A stretch of DNA of 64,000 nt from Pseudomonas synxantha (GCF_900105675.1 NZ_LT629786.1:4278001-4342000); one strand, 5' to 3'. Positions 20,835-33,740 are shown, counted from the first letter of the stretch. Notes: generated by a model not told the origin, from the sequence alone. Program-made: numbers and translations.

Positions 20835-21516
20835 GGCCATTCTCCACGCCCAGGGCAATCAGTGCTGCAGCGGCCGCTACCTGTTCGGCAATACGACGGC
20901 TCACACCCTGACCTCGGCTTTTTTCGTTCAATAAGGTGATTTCACATTCCACGAAGAACACGCGGCAATGAGGCTCACCCTGGATATCCACCACTTCGTA
21001 GCGTGGCAGTTCGCAACCGCGGGACTGCAGGTATTCCTGCAGGCGGGTCTTGGGATCTTTGTTGGTGTCGACCAGTGTCAGGCTTTCGATTTCCGAAGCC
21101 AGCCAGGCAACCACGCGCTCCTTGGCCGTCTCCATTCCTGCATCGAGGTAGATCGCACCGATCAATGCTTCCAGGGCATCGGCCAGAATCGACTCGCGAC
21201 GGAAACCGCCGCTTTTCAACTCACCGGACCCTAGCCGCAGGTACTCGCCCAGGCCGAAACCTCGGGCCAGCACGGCCAGGGTCTCGCCTTTCACAAGGCG
21301 AGCCCGCAGGCGCGAAAGCTGGCCTTCGCGCGCTTGCGGAAAACGCTCGAACAGCGCCTCACCAGCGGCGAAATTGAGGATGGCATCACCGAGGAATTCC
21401 AGGCGCTCGTTATTGCGCCCTGCAAAGCTGCGGTGTGTGAGGGCAAGGACCATCAATTCCTGGTCCTTGAAGGTATAGCCGAGCTGGCGCTCGAGACGGC
21501 TTAGAGAAACGGTCAC
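20827..21516 (-). CDS. rnc: Ribonuclease III
   Basis: The 229-residue enzyme carries the signature [10 protein letters not shown] (36-45), which holds catalytic metal ligands. It ends with a double-stranded RNA-binding domain ([11 protein letters not shown] onward). It processes rRNA precursors and structured mRNAs. It is coupled to era by overlap. The upstream gene is lepB, 152 bases away, with no DUF4845 gene between. Confidence 0.97.
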   Translation of the reverse strand: MTVSLSRLERQLGYTFKDQELMVLALTHRSFAGRNNERLEFLGDAILNFAAGEALFERFPQAREGQLSRLRARLVKGETLAVLARGFGLGEYLRLGSGELKSGGFRRESILADALEALIGAIYLDAGMETAKERVVAWLASEIESLTLVDTNKDPKTRLQEYLQSRGCELPRYEVVDIQGEPHCRVFFVECEITLLNEKSRGQGVSRRIAEQVAAAAALIALGVENGHD

Positions 21517-21641
21517 GGTTTATCCATATCTAGTTGGTGGCACCGGCGGCCATCGAGGATTGACGCAATGTTCAAATTCACATCCTGATTGGTGCTGCAT
21601 GAGGCCGGACGGTTAATTGTCCAAGCCCCAGAAAAGCATTC

Positions 21642-21661
21642 GGCGCTGTGTTCACAGCGCC
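21642..21661 (-). terminator. Hairpin downstream of lepB
   Basis: A perfect nine-base stem, GGCGCTGTG with CACAGCGCC and a two-base loop, lies just after the lepB stop on the minus strand. It is followed by GAATGCTTTTC, so the T run is weak. It may be a terminator or an RNase processing site between lepB and rnc. Confidence 0.55.
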
Positions 21662-21668
21662 GCCTGTA

Positions 21669-22523
21669 TTACTTGATCAGCCCGACCCGCGAGAAGTTCG
21701 GCAGGTGGCTGAGCTTGGGTTCCGGCCAACTCATCCAGACCGCGAAGGCTTTGCCGACGATATTCTCGTCGGGCACCATGCCCAGCAGGTCCTTGGGAAT
21801 ACTGGGGTCATCCCAGTAACGGCTGTCGTTGGAGTTGTCGCGATTGTCGCCCATCATGAAATAGTGCCCGGCAGGCACTTTCCACTCACCATCAGGCATC
21901 GCACGGTAGCGGCTCATTTCCTTGCGGATTTCGTGTTCCACCGCACCGAGTTTTTCCTGGTACAGCTCGGCGCTGCCCAGGGTGTTGGGCTCGGCGCCCA
22001 GCAGCTTCTCGGCCACCGGCTCACCGTTGATCAACAGGCGCTTGTCGCTGGTGTAGCGCACCACATCGCCCGGCAGGCCGACGACACGCTTGATGTAGTT
22101 GACGTTCGGGTCGCTTGGGTAGCGGAACACCATCACATCGCCGCGCTGCGGGTCACCGACCGGGATGACTTTCTTGTCGATCACCGGCAGGCGAATTCCG
22201 TAGGAAAACTTGTTCACCAGGATGAAGTCGCCCACGTCCAGGGTCGGTTTCATCGACCCCGAAGGGATCTGGAACGGCTCTACCAGAAACGAGCGCAGCA
22301 CCAGCACGATGAACAACACCGGGAAGAACGATTTGCCGTATTCAACCAGCAAGGGCTCTTTGTTGAGCTTCTCGACCACCACCGCATCGGGCTGGCTGAC
22401 GCTGCCCTGATAGGAAGCGATGGCTGCCCGCCGACGCGGGGCGAAGAACACCAGATCGAGCAACGCCAGGAAACCACAGACGGCAACGGCGATGACCAGC
22501 AACAGCGGGAAATTTAGTGACAT
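21669..22523 (-). CDS. lepB: Signal peptidase I
   Basis: The 284-residue membrane protease has two N-terminal transmembrane segments and the catalytic Ser90 (IPSGSMKPTL) and Lys145 (NYIKRVVG), at the same numbers as E. coli LepB. The third conserved box GDNRDNSNDSRYW is also present. It removes leader peptides from Sec and Tat exported proteins. It starts five bases after the lepA stop and is co-transcribed with it. Confidence 0.97.
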   Translation of the reverse strand: MSLNFPLLLVIAVAVCGFLALLDLVFFAPRRRAAIASYQGSVSQPDAVVVEKLNKEPLLVEYGKSFFPVLFIVLVLRSFLVEPFQIPSGSMKPTLDVGDFILVNKFSYGIRLPVIDKKVIPVGDPQRGDVMVFRYPSDPNVNYIKRVVGLPGDVVRYTSDKRLLINGEPVAEKLLGAEPNTLGSAELYQEKLGAVEHEIRKEMSRYRAMPDGEWKVPAGHYFMMGDNRDNSNDSRYWDDPSIPKDLLGMVPDENIVGKAFAVWMSWPEPKLSHLPNFSRVGLIK

Positions 22524-22528
22524 AGGAC

Positions 22529-24328
22529 CTAACTATCCAACCTGAGCACCGCAAGGAAGGCTTCTTGTGGAATTTCCACGTTGCCCACTTGCTTCATGCG
22601 TTTTTTACCGGCCTTTTGCTTCTCAAGCAGCTTGCGCTTACGGCTTACGTCACCGCCGTAGCATTTGGCCAGTACGTTCTTTCTGAGAGCCTTGACGGAG
22701 GTCCGCGCAATGATCTGCCCGCCAATGGCGGCCTGGATCGCGACGTCGAACATCTGGCGCGGAATCAGTTCTTTCATCTTCTCGGTCAACTGGCGACCTT
22801 TGTAGTGCGCGTTGTCCTTGTGCACGATCAGTGCCAGGGCATCGACCTTGTCGCCGTTGATCAACACATCCAGTTTCACCAGATTAGCCGATTGGTAACG
22901 GTCGAAATGGTAATCCAGCGAAGCATAGCCGCGACTGGTGGATTTGAGTCGGTCGAAGAAGTCCAGGACCACTTCGTTCATCGGCAAGTCGTAGGTCACT
23001 TGCACCTGGGTACCGAGGAACAGCATGTCGTGCTGTACGCCACGCTTTTCGATACACAAGGTAATCACGTTGCCCAGGTGTTCCTGTGGCACAAGGATAT
23101 TGGCGCGCACGATCGGTTCGCGCATGTCTTCGATGGAAGACAGGTCTGGAAGCTTGGACGGGTTATCGACGTAAATCGTTTCACCGGTTTTCAGCGCCAG
23201 CTCAAAAATAACGGTCGGTGCCGTGGTGATCAGGTCCAGGTCGTATTCGCGCTCCAGGCGCTCCTGGATGATCTCCATATGCAGCATGCCCAGGAACCCG
23301 CAGCGGAAGCCGAAGCCCAGGGCATCGGAGCTTTCCGGGGTGTACTGCAGCGACGAGTCGTTGAGCGTCAGCTTCTGCAAGGCTTCACGGAAGTCTTCGA
23401 AGTCGTCGGAGCTGACCGGGAACAGGCCGGCGTAGACCTGCGGCTGGATACGCTTGAAGCCCGGCAGCATGGCGACGTCGGGGGTAGAGCTCAAAGTCAG
23501 GGTGTCACCTACCGGCGCACCGTGGATGTCCTTGATACCCGCGATGATGAAGCCTACTTCACCGGCTTTCAGATCAGTGGTGGCGGTGTGCTTGGGGTTG
23601 AATACACCGACGCTGTCCACCAGGTGGATCTTGCCGGTGGACTTGACCAGGATCTTGTCGCCCTTCTTTACACGGCCATGGCGCACGCGTACCAGGGAGA
23701 CAACCCCCAGGTAGTTGTCGAACCAGGAATCGATAATCAACGCTTGCAGCGGATCTTCGTAGTTGCCGGTTGGCGCAGGAATGGTCTTGACCAGGCGCTC
23801 GAGCACTTCGTCGACGCCCAGGCCGGTCTTGGCGCTGCACTCGACGGCGTCGGTGGCGTCAATGCCGATGATTTTCTCGATTTCTTCCTTGACGCGATCA
23901 GGGTCTGCTTGAGGCAGGTCGATCTTGTTCAGCACCGGCATGACCTCCAGGCCCTGCTCGATGGCGGTGTAGCAGTTAGCCACGGACTGGGCTTCAACGC
24001 CCTGGCCCGCGTCCACTACCAGCAATGCGCCTTCGCAGGCTGCCAGGGAGCGGCTGACTTCATAGGTAAAGTCGACGTGGCCTGGGGTGTCAATGAAATT
24101 CAGCTGGTACTTGATACCGTCTTTGGCGGTGTAGTACAGCGTCACGCTGTGGGCCTTGATGGTGATCCCGCGCTCGCGCTCAAGATCCATGGAGTCCAGG
24201 ACCTGGGCTTCCATTTCACGCTCGGCAAGGCCGCCGCACATCTGGATAAACCGATCGGCCAGCGTCGACTTGCCATGGTCAATGTGGGCGATGATGGAGA
24301 AATTGCGGATATGACTCAAATCACTCAC
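22529..24328 (-). CDS. lepA: Elongation factor 4
   Basis: The 599-residue translational GTPase has the G1 motif AHIDHGKST (14-22), [16 protein letters not shown] and NKIDLP. The EF-G-like domains are followed by the LepA-specific C-terminal domain ([13 protein letters not shown]). It acts on ribosomes under stress and affects initiation. The lepA-lepB pair is the standard order. Confidence 0.98.
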   Translation of the reverse strand: MSDLSHIRNFSIIAHIDHGKSTLADRFIQMCGGLAEREMEAQVLDSMDLERERGITIKAHSVTLYYTAKDGIKYQLNFIDTPGHVDFTYEVSRSLAACEGALLVVDAGQGVEAQSVANCYTAIEQGLEVMPVLNKIDLPQADPDRVKEEIEKIIGIDATDAVECSAKTGLGVDEVLERLVKTIPAPTGNYEDPLQALIIDSWFDNYLGVVSLVRVRHGRVKKGDKILVKSTGKIHLVDSVGVFNPKHTATTDLKAGEVGFIIAGIKDIHGAPVGDTLTLSSTPDVAMLPGFKRIQPQVYAGLFPVSSDDFEDFREALQKLTLNDSSLQYTPESSDALGFGFRCGFLGMLHMEIIQERLEREYDLDLITTAPTVIFELALKTGETIYVDNPSKLPDLSSIEDMREPIVRANILVPQEHLGNVITLCIEKRGVQHDMLFLGTQVQVTYDLPMNEVVLDFFDRLKSTSRGYASLDYHFDRYQSANLVKLDVLINGDKVDALALIVHKDNAHYKGRQLTEKMKELIPRQMFDVAIQAAIGGQIIARTSVKALRKNVLAKCYGGDVSRKRKLLEKQKAGKKRMKQVGNVEIPQEAFLAVLRLDS

Positions 24329-24428
24329 GGATCAACACTCAAAAAGGCTGCAGGCAGATTGCCCGCTGAAAAATAGCCGGGAATTGTACCTGATGCTCAG
24401 GCCAGGCGTCATCTTTGGTGACCAGAAC

Positions 24429-24463
24429 AAAAATGCCCCACTCATGGGAGCGGGGCATTTTTT
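24429..24463. terminator. Bidirectional rho-independent terminator after lptG
   Basis: ATGCCCC and GGGGCAT pair around an inner CTC/GAG stem, with A and T runs on both sides. On the minus strand it follows the lptG stop and precedes the lepA promoter region. Confidence 0.85.
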
Positions 24464-24479
24464 GTGCATAAGCGCGACG

Positions 24480-25559
24480 TCAACCGGCCCGGCGCAGCAG
24501 CCAGAACCCGGCCACGGTACAGATGGCCGTCGGCACCAGCACCGCAAACAGCGGCGAGAAACCGAACACCAGGCTCGAGGGCCCGAGCAAATCCTGGGCG
24601 ATGCGGAAGGTAAAGCCCACCAGCACGCCGGTGAATACGCGCTGGCCCAGGGTTACGGAGCGCAACGGCCCGAAGATAAAGGAGATCGCCATCAACACCA
24701 GCGCGGCGGTAACCACCGGCTGCAGTACCTTGACCCAGAACGCCAGCCAGTAGCGGCCATTGTTCAGGCCCTGGTCCTTGAGGTAATGGATATAGCTCCA
24801 CAAACCGGAGATCGGCAGGGCTTCCGGAACCATGACTACCGTATTGAGCAATTCCGGCTTAAGGGCGATATCCCATTGCTCGGTCGGCACGTTGATCACT
24901 TCGGTGCTGGATTTGGTGCCCTGGCCCACATTACGGAAGTAGGTGGTGGTGACATCAGTCAGTTGCCACTGCTCGGCACTGTACTGCGCACGCTTGGCAA
25001 AGCTGGAGGACAGCATGTGCCGTTCTTTATCGAACGTGTAGCGGGTCACTCCGATCAACAGGCCGCCTGGCTGCACGGCGTTGATATGGATGAACTCATC
25101 ACCCTGGCGGTGCCACAGGCCGTGCTTGGCGCTTTGCGCATCGCCAGACCCTTGGGCCAGGGCGCGATTGGCCTGGGCGGTGGCTTCCGCCGGGGGCGCG
25201 ATGTATTCGCCGATCAGCACGCTGCACGCCATCAGCAGCAGCATCGGCTTCATTACCGCCCAGACGATACGGCCAATGGAAACGCCGGCGGCGCGCATGA
25301 TGGTCAGTTCGCTGTTGCTGGCCAGGGTACCCAGGCCGATCAGGCAACCGATCAGCGCTGCCATCGGCATCATGTCGTAGAGACGACGCGGCGCAGTCAG
25401 TGCCACATAGCTCAGTACATCCGAGACCGTATAGGTGTCGGTGACGTTGCCCACTTCATCAATGAAGGCGAACAGCAAAGCCAGGCCGAGGATGATGCCC
25501 AATACCGCCAGGATGGCGATCAGTACGCTGCTACCAATGTAGCGATCAAGCTTAGCCAC
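24480..25559 (-). CDS. lptG: LPS export ABC transporter permease LptG
   Basis: The 359-residue protein has the YjgP/YjgQ fold: three N-terminal membrane helices, a periplasmic beta-jellyroll domain (about 130-265) and three C-terminal helices. It begins MAKLDRYIGSSVLIAILAVLG, as LptG usually does. With LptF and LptB2 it extracts lipopolysaccharide from the inner membrane. It overlaps lptF by eight bases and is followed by a strong terminator. Confidence 0.96.
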   Translation of the reverse strand: MAKLDRYIGSSVLIAILAVLGIILGLALLFAFIDEVGNVTDTYTVSDVLSYVALTAPRRLYDMMPMAALIGCLIGLGTLASNSELTIMRAAGVSIGRIVWAVMKPMLLLMACSVLIGEYIAPPAEATAQANRALAQGSGDAQSAKHGLWHRQGDEFIHINAVQPGGLLIGVTRYTFDKERHMLSSSFAKRAQYSAEQWQLTDVTTTYFRNVGQGTKSSTEVINVPTEQWDIALKPELLNTVVMVPEALPISGLWSYIHYLKDQGLNNGRYWLAFWVKVLQPVVTAALVLMAISFIFGPLRSVTLGQRVFTGVLVGFTFRIAQDLLGPSSLVFGFSPLFAVLVPTAICTVAGFWLLRRAG

Positions 25560-26679
25560 GAGCCAACTCCTTCAGGCCACGACGGCTCTTCATTTTCAAA
25601 CGGATAGGTTCCCAGTAGAGCAGCCCCAGGCCGATCACCAGGAAAATCCCATGCACCCACCACAGGCCCAGCACCGGCGGCACCTTGCCTTTCTCCAGGG
25701 AACCACGAGCGGAAATCAGGATAGTCAGATAGGCCATGTACAGCAGGATCGCCGGCAGCAGCTTAAGGAAACGCCCCTGGCGCGGGTTGACGCGCGACAG
25801 CGGCACGGCCATCAGGGTCACGATAAACACCAGCAGCGGCAGGGAGATGCGCCATTGCAGCTCGGCGATGGAGCGCAGCTCCTGGCTGCCGATCAGCGAT
25901 GAGGTCGGCAGCGCGTCGCGGTCGGTGACCTCGTCGCTGATCTCGGGCTTGGGCAGCATGACGCCGTAGGTGTCGTACTTGATCGCCCGATAGTCCGCCA
26001 GACCGGGGCTGCCGTCGTAGCGATAGCCATTTTCCAGGATCAGGTAGCGGTTGCCGTCGGGGCGCACTTCCTGGCGCCCGCTGTCGGCCACCAGAATCGA
26101 AATGCCACGGTCCTTCTGGTTCTGGCCGAGGTTTTTCTGGGAGATGAACACACCGCCGAGGTTGGAACGGTCATCGGTCATGGTTTCGGTATAGGTCACC
26201 CGCGTGCCATCGTTGAGCGCCTGGAAGCGGCCGGGCTCGAGGGTGTCGAATTCGGTCATCGCATCCTGTTTGTTCAGCAGCAGCTGGAACTGCATGGCGC
26301 CCTGGGGCGCCAGGCTCATGCTCAACCAGGCTACCACCAGGGCAACGCCGGCGGCCGGCACCATGGTCATGGCCAGCAGGCGCTGCTGGCTCATGCCGGT
26401 GGCCGACAGCACGGTCATTTCACTCTCGAGGTACAGCCGGCCATAGGCCAGCAGTATGCCGAGAAACAGCCCGAGCGGCAGGATCAGCTGCAGCATGCCG
26501 GGCATCCGGTAGCCCATGATCAGGAACAGTGAACCTGGATCCAGGGCGCCAGCGGCGGCCTGGGCCAGGAACTTGACGAAACGACCACTCATGATGATGA
26601 CCAGCAACACCGCACTCACGGCACTCAGGGTCAACAGGACTTCGCGGGACAGATAACGGAAGACGATCAAACCAGACAC
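25552..26679 (-). CDS. lptF: LPS export ABC transporter permease LptF
   Basis: The 375-residue partner of LptG has the same arrangement of membrane helices around a periplasmic domain and starts LIVFRYLSREVLLTL. It is the first gene of the lptFG operon, divergent from pepA across a 274-base spacer, as in most gammaproteobacteria. Confidence 0.96.
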   Translation of the reverse strand: MSGLIVFRYLSREVLLTLSAVSAVLLVIIMSGRFVKFLAQAAAGALDPGSLFLIMGYRMPGMLQLILPLGLFLGILLAYGRLYLESEMTVLSATGMSQQRLLAMTMVPAAGVALVVAWLSMSLAPQGAMQFQLLLNKQDAMTEFDTLEPGRFQALNDGTRVTYTETMTDDRSNLGGVFISQKNLGQNQKDRGISILVADSGRQEVRPDGNRYLILENGYRYDGSPGLADYRAIKYDTYGVMLPKPEISDEVTDRDALPTSSLIGSQELRSIAELQWRISLPLLVFIVTLMAVPLSRVNPRQGRFLKLLPAILLYMAYLTILISARGSLEKGKVPPVLGLWWVHGIFLVIGLGLLYWEPIRLKMKSRRGLKELARG

Positions 26680-26698
26680 TCCAGGGTTGTCAGGCTAA

Positions 26699-28444
<1,746 letters not shown>

Positions 28445-28460
28445 GCGCCACCGGCCCTTC

Positions 28461-28487
28461 TGTAGGAGCGAGCAAGCTCGCTCCTCC
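28461..28487. repeat. Short GGAGCGAG palindrome repeat
   Basis: TGTAGGAGCGAGCAAGCTCG and its complement CTCGCTCC form a self-complementary element between pepA and holC. The same family recurs as a two-armed unit at 33613-33715. It is distinct from the REPIN family. Confidence 0.8.
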
Positions 28488-28517
28488 AGGACTGGCGGGC
28501 CAGCACCAGGAACTGCA

Positions 28518-28946
28518 ATGACCCAAGTCGACTTCTATATATTGCCCAGCGCCGATCCCCTTGCACGCCTGGACTTTGCCTGCAAACTCACCGAAAAAGC
28601 CTGGCGCATGGGCCACCGCATCTATCTGCATTGCAGCGATGCCGCCCAACGTGACGAACTGGACGCCCGACTCTGGCGCTTCAAGGGCGAAAGCTTCGTG
28701 CCCCATGGCCCCGCCGAATCCGAACCTGAAAGCCTGGTCGTCCTGGGTTTGGGCGACAGTTGCGGCAATCACCAGGACCTGCTGGTCAACCTCGACCTGA
28801 AAGTACCGGCCTTTGCCAAGGCGTTTGCCCGCGTGGCGGAAGTGGTGGTGGAAGACCCGGCTATTCGTCAGGCCGCGCGGGAGAGTTTCCGTTTCTATCG
28901 CGAACAGGGCTATTCTCTGCAAGATCACCGGCTACAACGACTTTGA
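28518..28946 (+). CDS. holC: DNA polymerase III subunit chi
   Basis: The 142-residue protein begins with the chi pattern VDFYILPSADPLARLDFACKLTEKAW and contains VLGLGDSC-like and FRFYREQGY segments. Chi with psi joins the clamp loader to single-strand binding protein. The pepA-holC-valS order is standard. Only seven bases separate it from the next small gene. Confidence 0.95.
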   Translation: MTQVDFYILPSADPLARLDFACKLTEKAWRMGHRIYLHCSDAAQRDELDARLWRFKGESFVPHGPAESEPESLVVLGLGDSCGNHQDLLVNLDLKVPAFAKAFARVAEVVVEDPAIRQAARESFRFYREQGYSLQDHRLQRL

Positions 28947-28953
28947 GCAAACG

Positions 28954-29328
28954 ATGGACACTCCCAACCCGCTGAAAAAAGACGACCACCTGCTGGACGA
29001 CCTCGAGTCTATCCGCCAGTTGCTGGGTGATGACAACCTGCAGCCGCCGCTGCTGACCGACACGGTCGATGGCGAGGTACAGATTCCGCTGCTGTTCGAC
29101 ATGGTCAGCGGCAAGCCTGCCGCGCCGGAACCTGTGACTGCAGACCCCGCTCCCACCGTAGAAAAAGCCCCCGATGCCCTGCTGCTGCACCTGGACAACG
29201 AACTGCGCGCCGCCGCCCAATTGATCATGCAAGACGTGATCGACGATTTTGCGCCGCATATCGAAACCGAGATCAAGCGGCGGATGGATGCGCGCATGGA
29301 ACGGTTGCTCAGCCAGTACCAGTCCTGA
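28954..29328 (+). CDS. Conserved hypothetical protein linked to holC
   Basis: The ATG at 28954 gives 124 residues starting MDTPNPLKKDDHLLDDLESIRQLL. The protein is acidic, with a Pro/Ala-rich linker in the middle and a C-terminal helical segment (LLHLDNELRAAAQLIMQDVIDDF). It has no signal peptide. It lies between holC and valS, a place where pseudomonads keep this uncharacterised gene. A role with the polymerase is possible but not shown. Confidence 0.8.
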   Translation: MDTPNPLKKDDHLLDDLESIRQLLGDDNLQPPLLTDTVDGEVQIPLLFDMVSGKPAAPEPVTADPAPTVEKAPDALLLHLDNELRAAAQLIMQDVIDDFAPHIETEIKRRMDARMERLLSQYQS

Positions 29329-29345
29329 ACCACACTGATATTTCC

Positions 29346-29434
29346 TGTGGGAGGGGGCTTGCTCCCGATAGCGGTGTATCAGCCGATGATTCGGTGGTTG
29401 ACACTCAGCAATCGGGAGCAAGCCCCCTCCCACA
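29346..29434. repeat. REPIN (GCTCCC subtype)
   Basis: Both arms are of the GCTCCCGATAGC/ATCGGGAGC type with a short variable loop. It lies in the spacer between the 124-residue gene and valS. Confidence 0.95.
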
Positions 29435-29540
29435 TTAGTTTTGCATCAGCCTTAAGTCCGTCTTCAACTCGCCCTCTTCGTCCTGCCCCGTTATACTTGC
29501 CGGCTTTCCTGAATAAATGCCAACTAGGGTCCCGCCGCGC

Positions 29541-32387
29541 ATGGATAAGACCTACCAGCCCCACGCTATCGAAACTTCCTGGTACAACACCTGGGAGTCC
29601 GAAAACTATTTCGCCCCACAAGGTGCCGGCGATTCCTACACCATCATGATTCCGCCACCGAACGTCACCGGCAGCCTGCACATGGGCCATGGCTTCAACA
29701 ATGCGATCATGGATGCGTTGATCCGTTTCCGCCGCATGCAGGGCCGCAATACCTTGTGGCAACCGGGCACCGACCACGCGGGTATCGCCACCCAGATGCT
29801 GGTGGAGCGTCAACTCGAAGCCACCGGCCAGAGCCGTCACGACCTGGGGCGCGAGAAATTCCTGGAAAAGATCTGGGAATGGAAAGACCAGTCCGGCGGC
29901 AATATCAGCCGTCAGATCCGTCGCCTGGGTTCGTCCGTAGACTGGAGCCGCGAGCGCTTCACCATGGACGACGGCCTGTCGGAAGCCGTGAAGGAAGCCT
30001 TTGTACGCCTGCATGAAGACGGCCTGATCTACCGCGGCAAGCGCCTGGTCAACTGGGACACCAAGTTGCACACGGCCATTTCCGACCTCGAAGTGGAAAA
30101 CCACGACGAGAAAGGTTTCCTGTGGAACCTGAAATACCCGCTGGCTGACGGCGCCAAGACCGCCGAAGGAAACGACTACCTGATCGTCGCCACCACGCGT
30201 CCGGAAACCATGCTGGGCGACGCCGCCGTCGCGGTTAACCCAAATGACGAGCGCTACCAGGCGCTGATCGGCAAGTTCGTCGAACTACCGCTGGTTGGCC
30301 GTCGCATCCCGATCATCGCGGATGATTACTGCGACCCTGAGTTCGGCACCGGCTGTGTGAAGATCACCCCGGCCCACGATTTCAACGACTACGAAGTCGG
30401 CAAGCGTCACAACCTGCCACTGCTTAACATCTTCGACAAGAATGCCGCCGTGTTGCCGGCCTGCCAGGTGTTCAACCTGGACGGTACGCTGAACGACAGC
30501 ATCGACGGCAAGATCCCGGCCGAATACGCCGGTCTCGACCGCTTCGAAGCGCGCAAGCAGATCGTTGCCGCGTTCGACGCTGCCGGGTTGCTGGTCAGCG
30601 TTGACGACCACGGCCTGAAAGTGCCGAAGGGCGACCGCTCCGGCACCGTGATCGAGCCGTGGCTGACCGACCAGTGGTACGTGTCCACCAAGCCGCTGGC
30701 TGAGCCTGCGATTGCCGCCGTGGAAGATGGCCGTATCCAGTTCGTGCCCAAGCAATACGAAAACATGTACTTCTCGTGGATGCGCGACATCCAGGATTGG
30801 TGCATCAGCCGCCAGCTGTGGTGGGGTCACCGCATCCCGGCCTGGTACGACGAGTCGGGCAAGGTTTACGTTGGCCGCGACGAAGCCGAAGTACGTGCGA
30901 AGAACAACCTGGGGCCGGACGTTGCCTTGCAACAGGACAACGACGTCCTGGACACCTGGTTCAGCTCGGGCCTGTGGACCTTCTCCACCCTGGGCTGGCC
31001 GCAGCAGACCGAGTTCCTGAAGAAATTCCACTCCACCGACGTGCTGGTCACCGGCTTCGATATCATTTTCTTCTGGGTTGCCCGGATGATCATGCTCACC
31101 ATGCATTTGGTGAAGAACGAAGACGGCACCCCGCAGGTACCGTTCAAGACCGTATACGTGCACGGCCTGGTACGCGATGGCCAGGGCCAGAAGATGTCCA
31201 AGTCCAAGGGCAACGTCCTGGACCCATTGGACATTATTGACGGGATCGACCTGGAAACCCTGGTGCAGAAACGCACCTCGGGCCTGATGCAGCCGAAGCT
31301 GGCGAAAAAGATCGAGAAGCAGACCCGCGACGAGTTCGCGGATGGCATCGCCAGCTACGGCACCGACGCCCTGCGCTTTACCTTCTGCTCGCTGGCCTCT
31401 ACCGGTCGCGACATCAAGTTCGACATGGGCCGCGTCGAAGGCTATCGCAACTTCTGCAACAAGATCTGGAACGCTGCACGCTACGTGCTGGACAAGGGCG
31501 AAGACTGCGGCCAGAACGACGAAGCCTATGAGCTGAGCCTGGCCGACCGCTGGATCATCTCGCAGCTGCAACGCACTGAAGCCGAAGTGACCCGCCAGCT
31601 CGACCAGTTCCGTTTCGACCTGGCCGCACAGGCTCTGTACGAGTTCATCTGGAACCAGTATTGCGACTGGTACCTGGAACTGTCCAAACCCGTGCTGTGG
31701 GACGAAAACGCACCGGTCGAACGCCAGCGCGGCACCCGTCGTACCCTGGTGCGCGTGCTGGAAGTGGCGTTGCGCCTGGCGCACCCGTTCATGCCGTTCA
31801 TCACCGAAGAAATCTGGCAGCGCCTGGCACCGCTGGCCGGTATCGAAGGCAAGACCATCATGCTGCAACCTTGGCCGGTGGCCAATGAAGCACGCATCGA
31901 TGCGGCCGCCGAAAGCGATATCGAATGGCTCAAGACCCTGATGCTCGGCACGCGCAACATCCGCGCCGAGATGAACATCGGGCCGGGCAAGCCATTGGCG
32001 GTGTTCGTCAAAAACGCCAGCGCTGAAGATCAGCGTCGCCTCAGCGAGAACGACGCGCTGCTCAAGAAGTTGGCGAAGCTGGAGTCGATCACCGTATTGG
32101 CTGCCGATGCCGAAGCGCCGCTGTCCGCCACCGCGTTGGTCGGCGACATGGAAGTGCTGGTGCCGATGGCTGGCCTGATCGACAAGGGCGCGGAACTGGC
32201 CCGTCTCGACAAGGAAATCGCCCGCCTGCAAGGCGAAGTGCAACGCGTGGGCGGCAAGCTGTCCAACGCGGCGTTCGTCGACAAGGCACCGGCAGAAGTG
32301 ATCGACAAGGAACGCGCCAAGTTGGCCGAAGCTGAACAGGCTTTGGGCAAGCTGGCCGAGCAACATGCGCGGATCTCCAGCCTGTAA
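29541..32387 (+). CDS. valS: Valyl-tRNA synthetase
   Basis: The start at 29541 gives 948 residues; eight extra residues from an upstream ATG are unlikely. HMGH (47-50) in [13 protein letters not shown] and KMSKS (551-555) are the class I signatures. An editing domain is present, and the C-terminus ends in a coiled coil (about 880-948) that binds tRNA. It charges tRNA-Val. A strong terminator follows. Confidence 0.98.
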   Translation: MDKTYQPHAIETSWYNTWESENYFAPQGAGDSYTIMIPPPNVTGSLHMGHGFNNAIMDALIRFRRMQGRNTLWQPGTDHAGIATQMLVERQLEATGQSRHDLGREKFLEKIWEWKDQSGGNISRQIRRLGSSVDWSRERFTMDDGLSEAVKEAFVRLHEDGLIYRGKRLVNWDTKLHTAISDLEVENHDEKGFLWNLKYPLADGAKTAEGNDYLIVATTRPETMLGDAAVAVNPNDERYQALIGKFVELPLVGRRIPIIADDYCDPEFGTGCVKITPAHDFNDYEVGKRHNLPLLNIFDKNAAVLPACQVFNLDGTLNDSIDGKIPAEYAGLDRFEARKQIVAAFDAAGLLVSVDDHGLKVPKGDRSGTVIEPWLTDQWYVSTKPLAEPAIAAVEDGRIQFVPKQYENMYFSWMRDIQDWCISRQLWWGHRIPAWYDESGKVYVGRDEAEVRAKNNLGPDVALQQDNDVLDTWFSSGLWTFSTLGWPQQTEFLKKFHSTDVLVTGFDIIFFWVARMIMLTMHLVKNEDGTPQVPFKTVYVHGLVRDGQGQKMSKSKGNVLDPLDIIDGIDLETLVQKRTSGLMQPKLAKKIEKQTRDEFADGIASYGTDALRFTFCSLASTGRDIKFDMGRVEGYRNFCNKIWNAARYVLDKGEDCGQNDEAYELSLADRWIISQLQRTEAEVTRQLDQFRFDLAAQALYEFIWNQYCDWYLELSKPVLWDENAPVERQRGTRRTLVRVLEVALRLAHPFMPFITEEIWQRLAPLAGIEGKTIMLQPWPVANEARIDAAAESDIEWLKTLMLGTRNIRAEMNIGPGKPLAVFVKNASAEDQRRLSENDALLKKLAKLESITVLAADAEAPLSATALVGDMEVLVPMAGLIDKGAELARLDKEIARLQGEVQRVGGKLSNAAFVDKAPAEVIDKERAKLAEAEQALGKLAEQHARISSL

Positions 32388-32402
32388 GGTTTGATTCGCG
32401 TG

Positions 32403-32431
32403 AAAAAAGAGACCTCCGGGTCTCTTTTTTT
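32403..32431 (+). terminator. Rho-independent terminator of valS
   Basis: AGAGACC and GGGTCTCT form a stem flanked by an A run upstream and eight T residues downstream, 15 bases after the valS stop. Confidence 0.93.
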
Positions 32432-32436
32432 GCCTC

Positions 32437-32524
32437 TGTGGGAGGGGGCTTGCTCCCGATAGCGGTGGATCAGTCTCAATATTCTTGACTGTCACACCGC
32501 TATCGGGAGCAAGCCCCCTCCCAC
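32437..32524. repeat. REPIN (GCTCCC subtype)
   Basis: The two arms of TGTGGGAGGGGGCTTGCTCC type are placed directly behind the valS terminator and upstream of rlmF. Confidence 0.95.
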
Positions 32525-32590
32525 ATTTGACCGGGTTGAGCTCAGGATGTGTGACAATGGCCGCCACTTTGAGCCAACACCAGAATCAAC

Positions 32591-33607
32591 ATGACCGCCC
32601 CCACTACGCCTAAACCTCCGCGCAAGAAGCCTAAATCCGCTACCCCGGCCAAGCCCGTGGTTGCGCGCAAAGAGGCTACCCTGCACCCGCGCAACCGCCA
32701 CACAGGCCGTTACGACTTCCCGGCGCTGATCAAGACCACGCCAGAGCTGGCGCAATTCGTGATCATCAATCCCTATGGCAAGGAGAGCATCGACTTTGCC
32801 AGCCCGGATGCGGTGCGGGTATTCAATCGGGCCTTGCTCAAGTCGTTCTATGGCATCGAGCATTGGGACATCCCGGCCGATTACCTGTGCCCGCCGGTGC
32901 CGGGGCGTGCCGACTATGTGCATTTTCTCGCCGACCTGCTGGCCAGCGTCAACGACGGCAAGATCCCGCGCGGCTCCATCGTCAAGGTGCTGGATATCGG
33001 CATGGGAGCCAACTGCGTCTACCCGCTGATTGGCTATATGGAGTACCGCTGGAACTTCCTGGGCTCGGAAGTCGACCCTATAGCCGTCGCCGCCGCCAGG
33101 GCCATTGTGCAATCCAACGACCTGAGCAAGGTCATCCAGCTGCGCCAACAGCCCAACCCCAAGCAGATCCTGCTGGGCCTGCTGGAGCCGGGCGAGCGCT
33201 TTGACCTGACCATGTGCAACCCGCCGTTCCATGCGTCCATGGACGAAGCCACCAAGGGCAGCGAGCGCAAGTGGCGTGCCCTGGGCAAGGCCGATCCGAA
33301 ACGCAAGTTGCCGGTTCTCAACTTCGGTGGCCAATCGGCCGAGCTGTGGTGTGAAGGCGGCGAAGCGCGCTTTGTGACGCAGCTGATCGCCGAAAGTGCG
33401 CATTTTGCCCACAAGGTGTTGTGGTTCAGCACCCTGGTGTCAAAAGCGTCAAACCTGCCCGCGATCCAGACCGCGCTGAAAAAAGCCGGCGTGCTGGAAA
33501 GCCAGGTGGTGGAAATGTCCCAGGGGCAGAAGCAAAGCCGGTTTGTGGCGTGGACGTTCCAGACCAAGAATGAGCAGCAGATCTGGCGCCAGCGCTGGGT
33601 CCGCTAG
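32591..33607 (+). CDS. rlmF: 23S rRNA (adenine(1618)-N6)-methyltransferase
   Basis: The 338-residue protein has a basic, proline-rich N-terminus, the SAM loop [14 protein letters not shown] and the N6-adenine methyltransferase motif NPPF (in [11 protein letters not shown]). These match RlmF (YbiN), which modifies A1618 of 23S rRNA. A two-armed repeat follows the gene. Confidence 0.94.
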   Translation: MTAPTTPKPPRKKPKSATPAKPVVARKEATLHPRNRHTGRYDFPALIKTTPELAQFVIINPYGKESIDFASPDAVRVFNRALLKSFYGIEHWDIPADYLCPPVPGRADYVHFLADLLASVNDGKIPRGSIVKVLDIGMGANCVYPLIGYMEYRWNFLGSEVDPIAVAAARAIVQSNDLSKVIQLRQQPNPKQILLGLLEPGERFDLTMCNPPFHASMDEATKGSERKWRALGKADPKRKLPVLNFGGQSAELWCEGGEARFVTQLIAESAHFAHKVLWFSTLVSKASNLPAIQTALKKAGVLESQVVEMSQGQKQSRFVAWTFQTKNEQQIWRQRWVR

Positions 33608-33612
33608 CCCAC

Positions 33613-33715
33613 CTGTAGGAGCGAGCTTGCTCGCCAAAAAACACCAAGGCGCCGCGTTCAACCAGGACGGGCGCGTTATCGTTAACGTCTTTCGCGAGCA
33701 AGCTCGCTCCTACAG
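33613..33715. repeat. Two-armed GGAGCGAG inverted repeat
   Basis: CTGTAGGAGCGAGC and GCTCGCTCCTACAG enclose about 70 bases. The arms match the element at 28461-28487. It lies between the convergent rlmF and hupN genes. Confidence 0.85.
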
Positions 33716-33740
33716 TTAGTTAGAAAAACCGCAGGCAACA

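Noticed and set aside
22565..24376. Open frame of 603 codons on the plus strand opposite lepA
   Set aside because: It is the antisense shadow of a highly conserved gene in GC-rich DNA; the translation shows no recognisable domain and lacks a ribosome site.
30285..32567. Open frame of 760 codons on the minus strand opposite valS
   Set aside because: It runs opposite an essential synthetase with clear motifs and crosses a REPIN and a terminator; composition is that of a shadow frame.
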